Of a stretch of DNA of 60,002 nucleotides, positions 7,873 through 16,516 are shown one piece after another. The DNA comes from Gammaproteobacteria bacterium (GTDB lineage: Bacteria; Pseudomonadota; Gammaproteobacteria; Steroidobacterales; Foliamicaceae). A program made the translations under genes and the position numbers. A model generated the notes under the pieces. It searched no databases. It was given only the letters and a program-made list of their open reading frames with translations, and was not told where the DNA came from. The stretch spans positions 1 to 60,002 of the forward strand of contig JAPOTY010000040.1 of assembly GCA_026708965.1 (NCBI GenBank), written 5' to 3'. How positions within the stretch are numbered: the first letter of the stretch is position 1; the number at the start of each line of letters is the position of its first letter.

Positions 7873-9288
7873 TTATCGCCGTAGCCCGGAGTCGCCCGAG
7901 GCGCCAAAGCTGACCTCGGACAGCGCGGCGGCGAGAAGCCGCGCGCCGCCGGAAGCGCCGCTGTTGCTCATAAAAACAACCGCGTCTCCTGGTTGAGCGA
8001 AAGCGGCCGCGGCCTGCGCGGCCTCGACCGCATCGGCGCATGGCGTGAGGCGCTCCAAAGCGGAGAATTCCTCCGCCGGGTTCCATTCGAGGCTGCCGGA
8101 GGGCGCCAGCCACACATGGGCCGCGCTTTCCAGCGCGCTTGGCAGCGCCGCCAGATGGGCGCCGGAGCGCATGCTGTTGGATGCCGGTTCGAGAACCGCC
8201 AAAACGCGCCCGTAATCCTGCTTCAGCGCCTCAAGCGTGGCCCGTATCGCGCTTGGGTGGTGGGCGAAATCATCGAATAAGGCGATGCCCGGCGCGCCCT
8301 CGCCATGCGCCCCGTCTTCCGCGTAGCGGCCAAGCAATTGCAGGCGCCGGGCCGGCGGCAGAAAAGCGCCCAGCGCCTTGCAGGCCCGCTTGAGCGAAAC
8401 TCCGGCGGCATGCGCGGCCGCCAGCGCCGCCAGCGCGTTCGACAGGTTGTGGGCGCCGGGCAAGGCCAGCTCGCCGCGCGCTTCGCCGGAAAGCCCTGCG
8501 AACCGCGCCCGGGCGCCTTCGAGACGCTCGGCGCGCCACTCGGCCTGCGCTTCGGGCGCCACGGAAAAACGCTCCACCGGGGTCCAGCAGCCCATCCTGA
8601 GCAACGAGCCGATATTCGCATCGGCGCCGTTCACGATCACGCGGCCGCCGCCAGGCACGCGGCGCAACAGCAAATGGAACTGCCACAGCACCGCTTCGGG
8701 ATCGGGATAGATATCAACATGATCGTGCTCGATATTATTGATGACCACGGTGCGCGCCCGGTAATGCAGGAACTTGGCGTTCTTGTCGAAGAAGGCGGTG
8801 TCGTACTCGTCGCCCTCGATCACGAAATGCCGTCCGCCGCCCAGCCGGGCGGTGCGCCCGAAATTGCCCGGCGCCCCGCCGATCAGAAAGCCGGGATCAA
8901 GGCCCGCCTCGTGCAGCAGCCAGGCCGCCATGCTGGCGGTGGTGGTTTTGCCGTGGGTGCCGGTGACCGCGATCACCTCGCGGCCGGGCAGCACCTCGCG
9001 GCCCAGCCATTCGGGGCCCGACATGAATTTCAGATCGCTGTCCAGCAACGCCTCGATGATGGGCATGCCGCGCGACATGACATTGCCCACCAGAACCAGA
9101 TCCGGCCGCGCTTCGAGTTGCGCGGGATCGAACCCGACGACCGGATCGATCCCCAGTTCCGCAAGGCGGGTGCTCATGGGCGGCCAGGCGGCGCGGTCGG
9201 CGCCCGTTACCTGATGGCCCAGCTCGCGCGCCAAGGCCGCAAGCCCGCCCATAAAGGTTCCGCACACGCCGAGGATATGGATATGCAT
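7873..9288 (-). CDS. mpl: UDP-N-acetylmuramate:L-Ala-gamma-D-Glu-meso-DAP ligase Mpl
   Basis: 471 aa. Recycles the murein tripeptide by ligating it to UDP-MurNAc with ATP, in the cytoplasm. Mur-ligase family: an N-terminal Rossmann segment HIHILGVCGTFMGGLA, ATP-binding loop GTHGKTT (residues 110-116), an EGDEYDTAFFDKNAKF motif typical of Mpl, then the C-terminal ligase domain (FDDFAHHPSAI). The start at 9288 is set by the family N-terminus and by TGATG overlap with the stop codon of the preceding membrane-protein gene. The frame is open further upstream, but that part is a shadow of the neighbour. Confidence 0.93.
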   Translation of the reverse strand: MHIHILGVCGTFMGGLAALARELGHQVTGADRAAWPPMSTRLAELGIDPVVGFDPAQLEARPDLVLVGNVMSRGMPIIEALLDSDLKFMSGPEWLGREVLPGREVIAVTGTHGKTTTASMAAWLLHEAGLDPGFLIGGAPGNFGRTARLGGGRHFVIEGDEYDTAFFDKNAKFLHYRARTVVINNIEHDHVDIYPDPEAVLWQFHLLLRRVPGGGRVIVNGADANIGSLLRMGCWTPVERFSVAPEAQAEWRAERLEGARARFAGLSGEARGELALPGAHNLSNALAALAAAHAAGVSLKRACKALGAFLPPARRLQLLGRYAEDGAHGEGAPGIALFDDFAHHPSAIRATLEALKQDYGRVLAVLEPASNSMRSGAHLAALPSALESAAHVWLAPSGSLEWNPAEEFSALERLTPCADAVEAAQAAAAFAQPGDAVVFMSNSGASGGARLLAAALSEVSFGASGDSGLRR

Positions 9289-9818
9289 CAGGCTTGCGGA
9301 AGCTCCACGCCGATGAACTCGAACATGAAGGCGTAAACCATCAGGGAGAGAACGAAGTGGCCCAGCGCCAGCAACACGCCGCCAACCATGCTTCGGCCCG
9401 CCGCCTGCGACAGGATATTGGCCATGGCCACCAGCCACCAGGCCAGGAAGCCGAACTCGCCCGCCTGAAGAATCAGCGGGGGCTCATCGATCCGCGCCGA
9501 CAACCAGGCCAGCGGCAGCGCCGCCGCCACGATCAGCGCCTGCACGCCCACCAGGGACACCAAGGTTTGCGGCCAGCGTTCCAGCTTGCCCGCCAATTGC
9601 AGAACAAGCCTCGAATAGCCGAAAAGCAGAAGCAGTTCCAAGGCAACGCCCAGCAGCGCCCCGGCGGGGTATTGCGGAAACACCAGCAGGTTGCTGGCGA
9701 TGGAAATCGCCGCCCACGGGATCAGGCAAAGCGCCAGCATCCCTGGCGATCCCGGCAGCGAATCGGGCCCGCGCAGGCTCAGCGAAACGTAAAAAACGCG
9801 GCGAACCAGCTCAGCCAT
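9288..9818 (-). CDS. Small integral membrane protein of unknown function
   Basis: 176 aa from ATG 9818, which overlaps the end of adk by 8 bases. It has about five hydrophobic segments (around residues 27-45, 52-72, 88-105, 118-134 and 144-168), no signal peptide and no recognisable catalytic motif. The layout is reminiscent of Yip1-like small membrane proteins, but I cannot confirm a family. The order adk, this gene, mpl with overlapping junctions indicates one operon. Confidence 0.7.
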   Translation of the reverse strand: MAELVRRVFYVSLSLRGPDSLPGSPGMLALCLIPWAAISIASNLLVFPQYPAGALLGVALELLLLFGYSRLVLQLAGKLERWPQTLVSLVGVQALIVAAALPLAWLSARIDEPPLILQAGEFGFLAWWLVAMANILSQAAGRSMVGGVLLALGHFVLSLMVYAFMFEFIGVELPQA

Positions 9819-10509
9819 GGAGTTTGCCGGGCGAGGGGCCGGCGGAGTTTGCCGCAGGCGCCGTCGAATCCGCGGGCGGCAGCGCCCGCAGGATGCGCTC
9901 GAAAACCTCATCCGGCGTGCCCGCCGCATCCACGCGGCGCAGCAAGCCGGCGTAGTGCGCAAGCAGCGGGCGGGTCTGCTGCTCATAAACGGAGAGCCGG
10001 TTGGCGATGGTTTCCTCGGTGTCGTCGTCGCGCTGAATCAGTTCCCCGCCGGCGGCCCGGCTGGCGTTCAGCTCTTCGGCAGAGGAAAAGTAGATATTGA
10101 GCAGCTTGCCGGTGGCCGAACAGGTGCGCCGGCCAGTCAGCCGCTTCATCAGAACCTCGCGCGGAAGCTCCAGCATCACCACTGCGTCCAGACGCTGCCG
10201 CGAGGCGCGCAACAGTTCCTTAAGCAGCAGCGCCTGCGAAGCGCTGCGCGGAAAACCGTCGAGAATAAAGCCGCCGGAACAATCCTCCGCGCCCAGGCGC
10301 TCGCCTAAAAGCGCCATCACCAATGGGTCGGAAACCAATTCCCCGGCATCCATGGCCGCCTTGGCGCGCTTGCCCAGCGGCGTTCCCGCGGCCACTGCGG
10401 CGCGCAGCAAGTCGCCGGTGGAAACCTGGGGCCAGCCGCCGCGCGCTTCGAGCCGCCGCGCCTGCGTGCCCTTGCCCGCGCCCGGGGCGCCGAGAAACAC
10501 TATCCGCAT
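9811..10509 (-). CDS. adk: Adenylate kinase
   Basis: 232 aa. Interconverts ATP + AMP and 2 ADP in the cytoplasm. P-loop GAPGAGKGT (residues 7-15), AMP-binding STGDLLRA, DGFPRS and the LID segment with GRRTCSATGK and QRDDDTEETIANRL are all present. The LID lacks the full zinc Cys set. ATG 10509 is chosen because it fits the family N-terminus (MRIVFLGAPG) and follows CGGAGG. A proline/alanine-rich C-terminal tail of about 20 residues is beyond the usual length of about 214. First gene of the adk to mpl operon, divergent from pfp. Confidence 0.95.
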   Translation of the reverse strand: MRIVFLGAPGAGKGTQARRLEARGGWPQVSTGDLLRAAVAAGTPLGKRAKAAMDAGELVSDPLVMALLGERLGAEDCSGGFILDGFPRSASQALLLKELLRASRQRLDAVVMLELPREVLMKRLTGRRTCSATGKLLNIYFSSAEELNASRAAGGELIQRDDDTEETIANRLSVYEQQTRPLLAHYAGLLRRVDAAGTPDEVFERILRALPPADSTAPAANSAGPSPGKLHG

Positions 10510-10585
10510 CCAGTCCTCCGGGGCGATGCGCAACACCCAAGAGTGCTATCGTACACGTTCCCCCGTTCAGAAAGACCCCGCGCCC

Positions 10586-11842
10586 ATGTCCGTCACCAAC
10601 GCTCTCTACGCGCAATCCGGAGGCCCGACGGCCGTGATCAACGCCACCGCCCAGGGCGTGATCGAAGCGGCGCGCGCGGCCCGTCCCCGCCTAGGCAAAC
10701 TGTTCGCCGCCCGCAACGGCATCCTCGGGGCGCTTCACGAGCAACTGCTGGACACGGATGCGGCATCGGCCGACGAAGTGGCGGGACTGGGCGCGCGGCC
10801 CGGAAGCGCCTTCGGCACGGCGCGCTATAAGCTGGCGCCCTTCGAGGAGGACGAGCGCGAATACCGGCGGCTGATCGAGGTATTCCGGGCGCACGATATC
10901 GGCATGGTGTTCTTCAACGGCGGCAACGATTCGATGGACACGGCGCTAAAGCTGTCGCAGCTCGGCCGCCGCCTGGATTACCCGCTCGCCTGCATCGGCC
11001 TGCCGAAAACGGTCGATAACGATCTGCCGGCCACCGATTGCTGCCCGGGGTTCGGCTCGGCGGCCAAATACGTGGCCGTCTCGACGCGCGAGGCGGCGCT
11101 GGACGTGGCCGGCATGGCGCGCACTTCCACCAAGGTATTCATTCTCGAAGTGATGGGCCGCCACGCCGGCTGGATCGCGGCGGCAGGCGGGCTGGCCGGC
11201 AACGGCTTCGGCGAGCCGCCGCACATCATCCTGTTTCCCGAAGTGCCGTTCGAGCAGGAAAAGTTCCTGGCGCGGGTGCGCGAATCCGTCGAGCAGCACG
11301 AATATTGCGTGATCGTGGCCAGCGAGGGCGCGCGCTACGCCGACGGGCGATTCCTTTCGGAAGCGGGCGGCACCGACGCCTTCGGCCACAAGCAGTTAGG
11401 CGGTTTGGCTCCGGTGCTCGCCAACATGGTGCGCGAAAGCCTCGGCTACAAGCACCACTACGCCATCAGCGACTATCTGCAGCGCTCAGCCCGCCATCTG
11501 GCCTCGGCCACCGACCTGAGCCACGCCTACGCGGTCGGCGAAGCGGGCGTGAAGCGGGCGCTGGCGGGCGCCAACGCGGTGATGATCACGATCGAACGCA
11601 CCGCGAACCAGCCTTATGCTTGGACCCCCTCGTCCGCGCCCCTTGAAGAAGTGGCCAACCGCGAGAAGGAGCTGCCCCCGGAGTTCATCACGGACGACGG
11701 CTACGGCATCACCGAAGCGGCGCGAACCTACCTGCAACCGCTGATCACCGGCGAAGCCCCCCTCGCCTACCGCAACGGCCTGCCCGTTTACGCCAACCTC
11801 GACCTGCCCGAAGTCCCCTGCCGCCTGCCGCCTTTCAAGTAA
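10586..11842 (+). CDS. pfp: Pyrophosphate-dependent 6-phosphofructokinase
   Basis: 418 aa from ATG 10586; the frame is open to 10097, but that part is opposite adk. PFK family: GGNDSMDT (residues 112-119), PKTVDNDL (140-147) and MGRHAGW (190-196). In ATP-dependent enzymes the first motif has Gly where Asp115 is found here, and the second begins PGT; Asp115 and Lys141 together mark PPi as phosphoryl donor. The reaction is reversible and could serve glycolysis and gluconeogenesis. It shares a divergent 76-base region with adk, which links adenylate and PPi energetics. Confidence 0.9.
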   Translation: MSVTNALYAQSGGPTAVINATAQGVIEAARAARPRLGKLFAARNGILGALHEQLLDTDAASADEVAGLGARPGSAFGTARYKLAPFEEDEREYRRLIEVFRAHDIGMVFFNGGNDSMDTALKLSQLGRRLDYPLACIGLPKTVDNDLPATDCCPGFGSAAKYVAVSTREAALDVAGMARTSTKVFILEVMGRHAGWIAAAGGLAGNGFGEPPHIILFPEVPFEQEKFLARVRESVEQHEYCVIVASEGARYADGRFLSEAGGTDAFGHKQLGGLAPVLANMVRESLGYKHHYAISDYLQRSARHLASATDLSHAYAVGEAGVKRALAGANAVMITIERTANQPYAWTPSSAPLEEVANREKELPPEFITDDGYGITEAARTYLQPLITGEAPLAYRNGLPVYANLDLPEVPCRLPPFK

Positions 11843-11881
11843 CCCAGCCCGCCATATCGCGCCAAGGGGCGGGGAAAGGCT

Positions 11882-12172
11882 TCAGCTGCGGGATTTGAAC
11901 TGGCGGAGCTGCTCCTCGGTGGCGGGTTTCTGGTATTTCTTTTTCCAGTCCGGGTAGGGCATGCCGTAGATCCGTTCGCGCGCCTGGGCATCGGTGATGT
12001 CCAGCCCCTGCCCGGCCGCGGCTTCCGCATACCAGCGGGACAGGCAGTTGCGGCAGAAGCCGCCGACAATCATCAGGTCGATATTCTGCACATCCTTGTT
12101 GTCATCAAGATGCTTGAGAAGGCGGCGCAGCACAGCGGCATCGAGGTGGCGGCGGGTTTCCTTGTCGATCAT
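11882..12172 (-). CDS. DUF1244 family protein
   Basis: 96 aa from ATG 12172 (MIDKETRRHLDAAV). The conserved block GGFCRNCLSRWY with two Cys, followed by a Tyr/Trp-rich tail (YGMPYPDWKKKYQ), is characteristic of the small DUF1244 proteins of alpha- and gammaproteobacteria. The function is not established. It is convergent with pfp (39-base gap) and divergent from pheA. Confidence 0.85.
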   Translation of the reverse strand: MIDKETRRHLDAAVLRRLLKHLDDNKDVQNIDLMIVGGFCRNCLSRWYAEAAAGQGLDITDAQARERIYGMPYPDWKKKYQKPATEEQLRQFKSRS

Positions 12173-12362
12173 GGCGGTGCTCCTGGCGCGCCGCCCCGCA
12201 AGCCAGCCGCAATCAAGCGCAGGGGCGGGCGGCACGCGAGTTGAAGGGTGCCGGCGGAGTATACTGCCGAGCACTTTGAGCGGAGCGCCTCCGGCGCGGA
12301 GCCGCGCCGCCCGCCGCAGAGGACGCGCTGAAAAACAAGGAACTCATGGAAAGGATATTAGC

Positions 12363-13208
12363 GTGAGCATCGCTTATCAGGGCATTGCGGGCGCCTGGTC
12401 GCATCTGGCCTGCCGCGCCGTCCACCCGCAACGGGAGGCCATGCCCTGCCCGAGCTTCGAGGATGTGTTCGAGACCGTCGAGTCGGGCGGCGCTGACTTG
12501 GCCATGATCCCCATCGAGAATAATCTCGGCGGGCGGGTGGCGGATATCCACCAGCTGCTGCCGCACCAGTCGCTGCATATCGTGGCCGAGCATTTCCAGC
12601 CGGTCCGCCACGAATTGCTGGCCGTGCGCGGCGCGAGCGAGGAGCAGCTGCGGGCCGTGTACAGCCACCCCCAGGCGCTGGCGCAATGCCGGCGTTTTTT
12701 GCGCGAGCGAGGCTTGGAGCCGCGGGCGGCCAGCGATACGGCGGCGGCGGCCGAGAGAGTCGCCCAGCGGGGCGACCCGACGGTGGGCGCCATTGCGTCG
12801 CGCCTGGCCGGGGAGCTCTACCAGCTCGCCAGCCTGCGCAGCGATATTCAGGACGAATACCGCAACACCACGCGCTTCATCGTTTTGGCCAGGGAAAGGA
12901 ACGAAGCGCCGCCCGATGCCGCCGCGCGCTATATTTCCGCGCTATGGTTCCAGTTGCGCAGTGTTCCGGCGGCCCTCTACAAGGCGCTGGGCGCGTTCGC
13001 CACCAATAACGTCAACCTCACCAAGCTGGAAAGCTATATCGGCACGCAGCGCTTCGACAGGGCGCGCTTCTACGTTGAAATCGAGGGCCACGAAACGGAC
13101 GAGCCGGTGCGCTCGGCGCTTGAGGAGCTGGAGTATTTCACCGAGCTGGCGCGCCTGCTGGGCAGCTTTCCGCAGCACCAATTCCGGCGGCAGACGAACA
13201 CCCCTTAA
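12363..13208 (+). CDS. pheA: Prephenate dehydratase
   Basis: 281 aa from GTG 12363, 7 bases after AAGGA; no in-frame ATG fits. Converts prephenate to phenylpyruvate in phenylalanine synthesis. An N-terminal periplasmic-binding-like catalytic half (YQGIAGAWSHLA, PIENNLGG) carries the TRF motif at residues 170-172; a C-terminal ACT domain (from about 190) has the variant LTKLESYIG, the likely Phe-binding site for feedback control. No chorismate mutase domain, so monofunctional. A TATACT at 12260-12265 could be a -10 box, though no good -35 is spaced correctly. Confidence 0.92.
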   Translation: MSIAYQGIAGAWSHLACRAVHPQREAMPCPSFEDVFETVESGGADLAMIPIENNLGGRVADIHQLLPHQSLHIVAEHFQPVRHELLAVRGASEEQLRAVYSHPQALAQCRRFLRERGLEPRAASDTAAAAERVAQRGDPTVGAIASRLAGELYQLASLRSDIQDEYRNTTRFIVLARERNEAPPDAAARYISALWFQLRSVPAALYKALGAFATNNVNLTKLESYIGTQRFDRARFYVEIEGHETDEPVRSALEELEYFTELARLLGSFPQHQFRRQTNTP

Positions 13209-13270
13209 GATAGGCGTCCGGTCGGGAGCGCCGCTCCCCGCAGCCGTCCGGCGGAACGAATCGAGAAAGC

Positions 13271-13582
13271 ATGCATAAACTTCTTGTCACCTACACGCGG
13301 CCGAACGATATCGACGGATTCGAGAAGCACTTCCGCGAAGTGCATGCGCCGATGGTGCGCAGCATTCCGGGGCTGAAAAAGCTGGTGATCAATCGCATTA
13401 CGGGCAACGCGCTGGGGAGCCCGCCGTCGCTCTACCTGATTGCGGGGCTTCAGTTCGGCCCGAAGGAGAACTACGAGGCGGCGATGCGCTCGGAGGAGAA
13501 TATCGAGGCCGGCCGCGATGCGGTCGAGTTCTGCCGCGCCACCGGCTCGCAGATCGAGGTGCTGATCGCGCATGAGGATTGA
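13271..13582 (+). CDS. EthD family protein
   Basis: 103 aa. Small dimeric alpha-beta-barrel (ferredoxin-like) fold family first known from ether degradation. It starts MHKLLVTYTRPNDIDGFEKH and has the typical HAPMVRSIPGLKKLVIN stretch. Members are accessory or isomerase-like proteins in diverse catabolic clusters. Its stop overlaps the next gene by 11 bases, so it is coupled to the TPP enzyme; a role in the same pathway is inferred. Confidence 0.85.
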   Translation: MHKLLVTYTRPNDIDGFEKHFREVHAPMVRSIPGLKKLVINRITGNALGSPPSLYLIAGLQFGPKENYEAAMRSEENIEAGRDAVEFCRATGSQIEVLIAHED

Positions 13583-15209
13583 CGCATTAAAGATGACGGG
13601 CGGCGAGGCGCTGATGCGCTCGGTGCTGGCGCACGGCATCGATACGGTGTTCGGACTGCCGGGCGGGCAAACCTACGGACTTTTCGATGCTCTGGCGCGG
13701 CACCAGCGTCCGGTCGAGGTGATCAATTCGCGCCACGAGCAGGGCGCGGCCTACATGGCGCTGGGCTACGCGGCCTCCACCGGGCGCCCAGGCGTGTTCA
13801 GCGTGGTGCCGGGGCCGGGCGTTCTCAATGCGGGGTCCGCCCTGGTGACGGCCTACGCCACCAACTCGCGGGTGCTGTGCCTGGCCGGCCAGGTGCCGTC
13901 GCGGCATATCAACCAAGGCTGGGGCATGCTGCACGAAATCCACGACCAGCTCGGCATCCTCAAGCGCCTCACCAAGTGGGCCGAGCGGATTCCGAACGGC
14001 TCCGACGCGCCGGAAATGGTGGCCGAGGCATTCCGCCAATTGCATACCGGACGGGCGCTTCCGGTGGCGCTGGAAATGCCTCCGGACGTGATGGAGGGCG
14101 ATTGCGAGGCCACGCTGCTGGAGCCGGCATCCTCGTACGAAGCGAATAAGCCGGATCCGGATGCGCTCAAGGAAGCGGCGCGCATTCTGGGCGCCGCCCG
14201 CAACCCCGTCATCATCGCCGGCCCCGGCGCGCTGGATGCCGGAGCGGAACTCATGCGCGTGGCGGAAATGCTGCAAGCGCCCGCGGCCGCCAGCTTCAAT
14301 GCCAAGGGAGTAATCGACGAGCGGCATTACTTGGGAATCAATCTTCCGGTGGCCCACGCGCTTTGGAGCGAAGCGGACGCGGTGCTGGCGGTGGGCACCC
14401 GGTTCGCGGAACCGGAGCTGGAATGGGGTTTGGACGACGGCTTGGCGGTGGTGCGCTTGGAAGCGGACGACAGCGCCTTCAAGCGCGGGCGGGCGCCGAG
14501 CGTTGCCCTGCGCGCCGATGCCGGCGCGGGGCTGGCGGGCTTGGCGGGGGCGCTTGAGAGCGTCAACCGCAAGCGCGATTCGCGCAAGAAGGAGCTGCTG
14601 GGGCTTAAACGCCGCTTCCACCGGGAATTCGCCCGCAATAATGCGCCTCAGGTTGCGACCCTCGAAGTGGTCCGCGAGGAGCTGCCCGAAGACGGCTTCC
14701 TAGTGGACGAGGTCACGCAAATGGCCTATACGTCCTGGTTCGCGTTCCCTTCCTACCGGGCGCGGCATTTCATCAGCAGCAACTTCCAGGGCAACCTGGG
14801 CTACGGCTACCCCACGGCGCTGGGCGTGCAGGCGGCGCACCGCGACCGCAAGGTGGTGGCGTTCGCCGGCGACGGCGGCTTCCTCTACGCCGGCGCGGAA
14901 ATGGCCACCGCCGCGCGGCATGGGCTGAACGTGGTGGTGATCGTGTTCAGCAACGATGCCTACGGCAATGTGCGCCGCGACCAGGCCCAGCGATACTCAG
15001 GGCGAACGCTGGCCTCCGGGTTGACCAATCCCGACTTCAAGGCCATGGCCGAGTCGTTCGGCCTGGGCGCCTGGCGGGCCCGCACGCCCGAAGCGCTGCG
15101 CGTTGCCTTGCGTGAAGCGCTGGCGGCCAACGCGCCGGGGCTGATCGAAATGCCGGTCAGCGAAATGCCCAGCCCTTGGCCCTATCTCCTGCTGCCGCGG
15201 GTGAGGTAG
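13572..15209 (+). CDS. Thiamine diphosphate enzyme (acetolactate synthase/benzoylformate decarboxylase-like)
   Basis: 545 aa, ATG 13572 with GAGGTG 9 bases before. Three-domain TPP enzyme: PYR domain with catalytic Glu56 in SRHEQGAA, a central domain (about 195-330) and a PP domain with the TPP/Mg motif GDGG (433-436) through Asn461. The central domain lacks an evident FAD-dependent AHAS signature and no regulatory subunit gene is adjacent, so a 2-oxo-acid decarboxylase, carboligase or oxalyl-CoA-like lyase is more likely than housekeeping IlvB. Overlaps EthD upstream; its 3' end overlaps the convergent UbiD gene by 28 bases. Confidence 0.85.
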   Translation: MRIDALKMTGGEALMRSVLAHGIDTVFGLPGGQTYGLFDALARHQRPVEVINSRHEQGAAYMALGYAASTGRPGVFSVVPGPGVLNAGSALVTAYATNSRVLCLAGQVPSRHINQGWGMLHEIHDQLGILKRLTKWAERIPNGSDAPEMVAEAFRQLHTGRALPVALEMPPDVMEGDCEATLLEPASSYEANKPDPDALKEAARILGAARNPVIIAGPGALDAGAELMRVAEMLQAPAAASFNAKGVIDERHYLGINLPVAHALWSEADAVLAVGTRFAEPELEWGLDDGLAVVRLEADDSAFKRGRAPSVALRADAGAGLAGLAGALESVNRKRDSRKKELLGLKRRFHREFARNNAPQVATLEVVREELPEDGFLVDEVTQMAYTSWFAFPSYRARHFISSNFQGNLGYGYPTALGVQAAHRDRKVVAFAGDGGFLYAGAEMATAARHGLNVVVIVFSNDAYGNVRRDQAQRYSGRTLASGLTNPDFKAMAESFGLGAWRARTPEALRVALREALAANAPGLIEMPVSEMPSPWPYLLLPRVR

Positions 15210-16516
15210 TCCTCAAGCCGGATGGCGTCCAGGCCCGGCACTTGCTTGGAAACGAACTCGTCTTCCCGGCCGAAGGGCCGGGTGGCGTCCAGCCCTAACC
15301 GTCCGGCGAAGTCATCCTGGGCATCGCGGTAGAACCCGGCCCGGCCGACCACAATGCGGGCGCGCTTATCTACCCGGCCGCGGGTGATGAAGGCGTGGAT
15401 CACCGCGTTCATGTCGTGCAAATCCACATCTTCCTCCACCACGCAGCAAAGCTGGTTGTAGTCGGCGTGGCTGTCGAACACCGCATCCATCACGTCGCGG
15501 GCGTGGCCGGCGTACTGCGGGCGTATCTGCACGGTGGTGTTCATGAACGCCGGCGCGCAGGAGACGTTGACGATTCCCGGCAAACGCCGGGTCAAATCGC
15601 GGTACACGCGCGCAGCGTTGATCGCCTCAAGCGGGGCAAGGTCCTCGCGGGAACCGCACAGCAGGCTGTGGAATATCGCATCGCGCCGCCAAGCCACGCG
15701 TTCCACTTCCATAACGTGGTTTGGCGCCTCAGGAACGTAGTATCCGAGAACTTCGCCGAACGGCCCCTCGAGGCGCCTTTCCACCGGCAGGATCCGGCCC
15801 TCAATGACGACTTCGGTGGCGGCGGGAACCGGAAGGCCGGTGACCGCTCCGGAATACACGTCCACCTGTTGGCCCATCAGTTCCGCCGCCAGCGCGTACT
15901 CGTCAACTCCAGCCGGAAGATGAGTGCCGGCCGCCATAAACACCGGCGGCGGCACGCCGATCAGCAGCGCCACGGGCAGCGCCTGACCGGACTCCTCGGC
16001 ACGGCGCTGGTAGTTCGTGAGATCGTGACTGTCGCCTAAGCGCAGGCGCAGTTCCCGCGGACCGGCGTGCATCGCCCGATGAAACGACAGGTTCGGCACG
16101 CCCGTATCGGGATCGCGGGCCAGAACGATCGCGGCGGTGAAGTACGGCCCGGCATCGCGCTCATGGTAGGTGATCAACGGCAGATCGGCCAGCTGCCCCT
16201 CCTGGAGATCCCCCGGCATCAGAGCCTCCCGAGCGGGCGGCCCGACCCGGGACTCCGCAGCGTCGAGCATGCCCGCGTAGGCGGCGGCGAAAGGCCCGTC
16301 TTTTACCGGCACGAGGCTTCGCAGGCGCTCCGCGTCGGCAAACAGGTTGGTCACAACCTCAAGCCGCGTTCCCCTAACGTTTCGGAATAGGATCGGGCGG
16401 TTGCCCGCTTGCTGGGCCCGCTTAGTCACCGCCGCCAGCTCAAAGCGGGGATCGACCTCCCGCTCGGCAACCAGCAGTTCTCCGGCCTCGGCCAGCCGGT
16501 TGACCCATTCCCTCAT
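15182..16516 (-). CDS. UbiD family (de)carboxylase, canonical motif
   Basis: 444 aa from ATG 16516, whose A is the last base of the upstream MFS stop (TGATG), so the two are co-translated. Prenyl-FMN-dependent decarboxylase family: NLSFHR (Arg147), and the canonical EGPFGE motif with Glu250 and Glu255, followed by VLGYYVPE. It differs clearly from the other UbiD in this window, which has Asp at the first position. Last gene of the minus-strand run that starts at 28358. The substrate is probably imported by the coupled MFS transporter; its identity is unknown. Confidence 0.88.
   Translation of the reverse strand: MREWVNRLAEAGELLVAEREVDPRFELAAVTKRAQQAGNRPILFRNVRGTRLEVVTNLFADAERLRSLVPVKDGPFAAAYAGMLDAAESRVGPPAREALMPGDLQEGQLADLPLITYHERDAGPYFTAAIVLARDPDTGVPNLSFHRAMHAGPRELRLRLGDSHDLTNYQRRAEESGQALPVALLIGVPPPVFMAAGTHLPAGVDEYALAAELMGQQVDVYSGAVTGLPVPAATEVVIEGRILPVERRLEGPFGEVLGYYVPEAPNHVMEVERVAWRRDAIFHSLLCGSREDLAPLEAINAARVYRDLTRRLPGIVNVSCAPAFMNTTVQIRPQYAGHARDVMDAVFDSHADYNQLCCVVEEDVDLHDMNAVIHAFITRGRVDKRARIVVGRAGFYRDAQDDFAGRLGLDATRPFGREDEFVSKQVPGLDAIRLEDYLTRGSRR

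Noticed and set aside
10097-10585. Upstream extension of the phosphofructokinase frame
   Set aside because: This part is antisense to adk and unlike any PFK N-terminus; the family start is at 10586.
13224-13238. GGGAGC/GCTCCC hairpin after pheA as a terminator
   Set aside because: Six-pair stem with three-base loop but no T-run and another gene follows in the same direction; too weak to call.
13572-15209. Housekeeping acetolactate synthase ilvB
   Set aside because: No ilvN/ilvH small subunit nearby and coupling to EthD instead; annotated only as a TPP enzyme.
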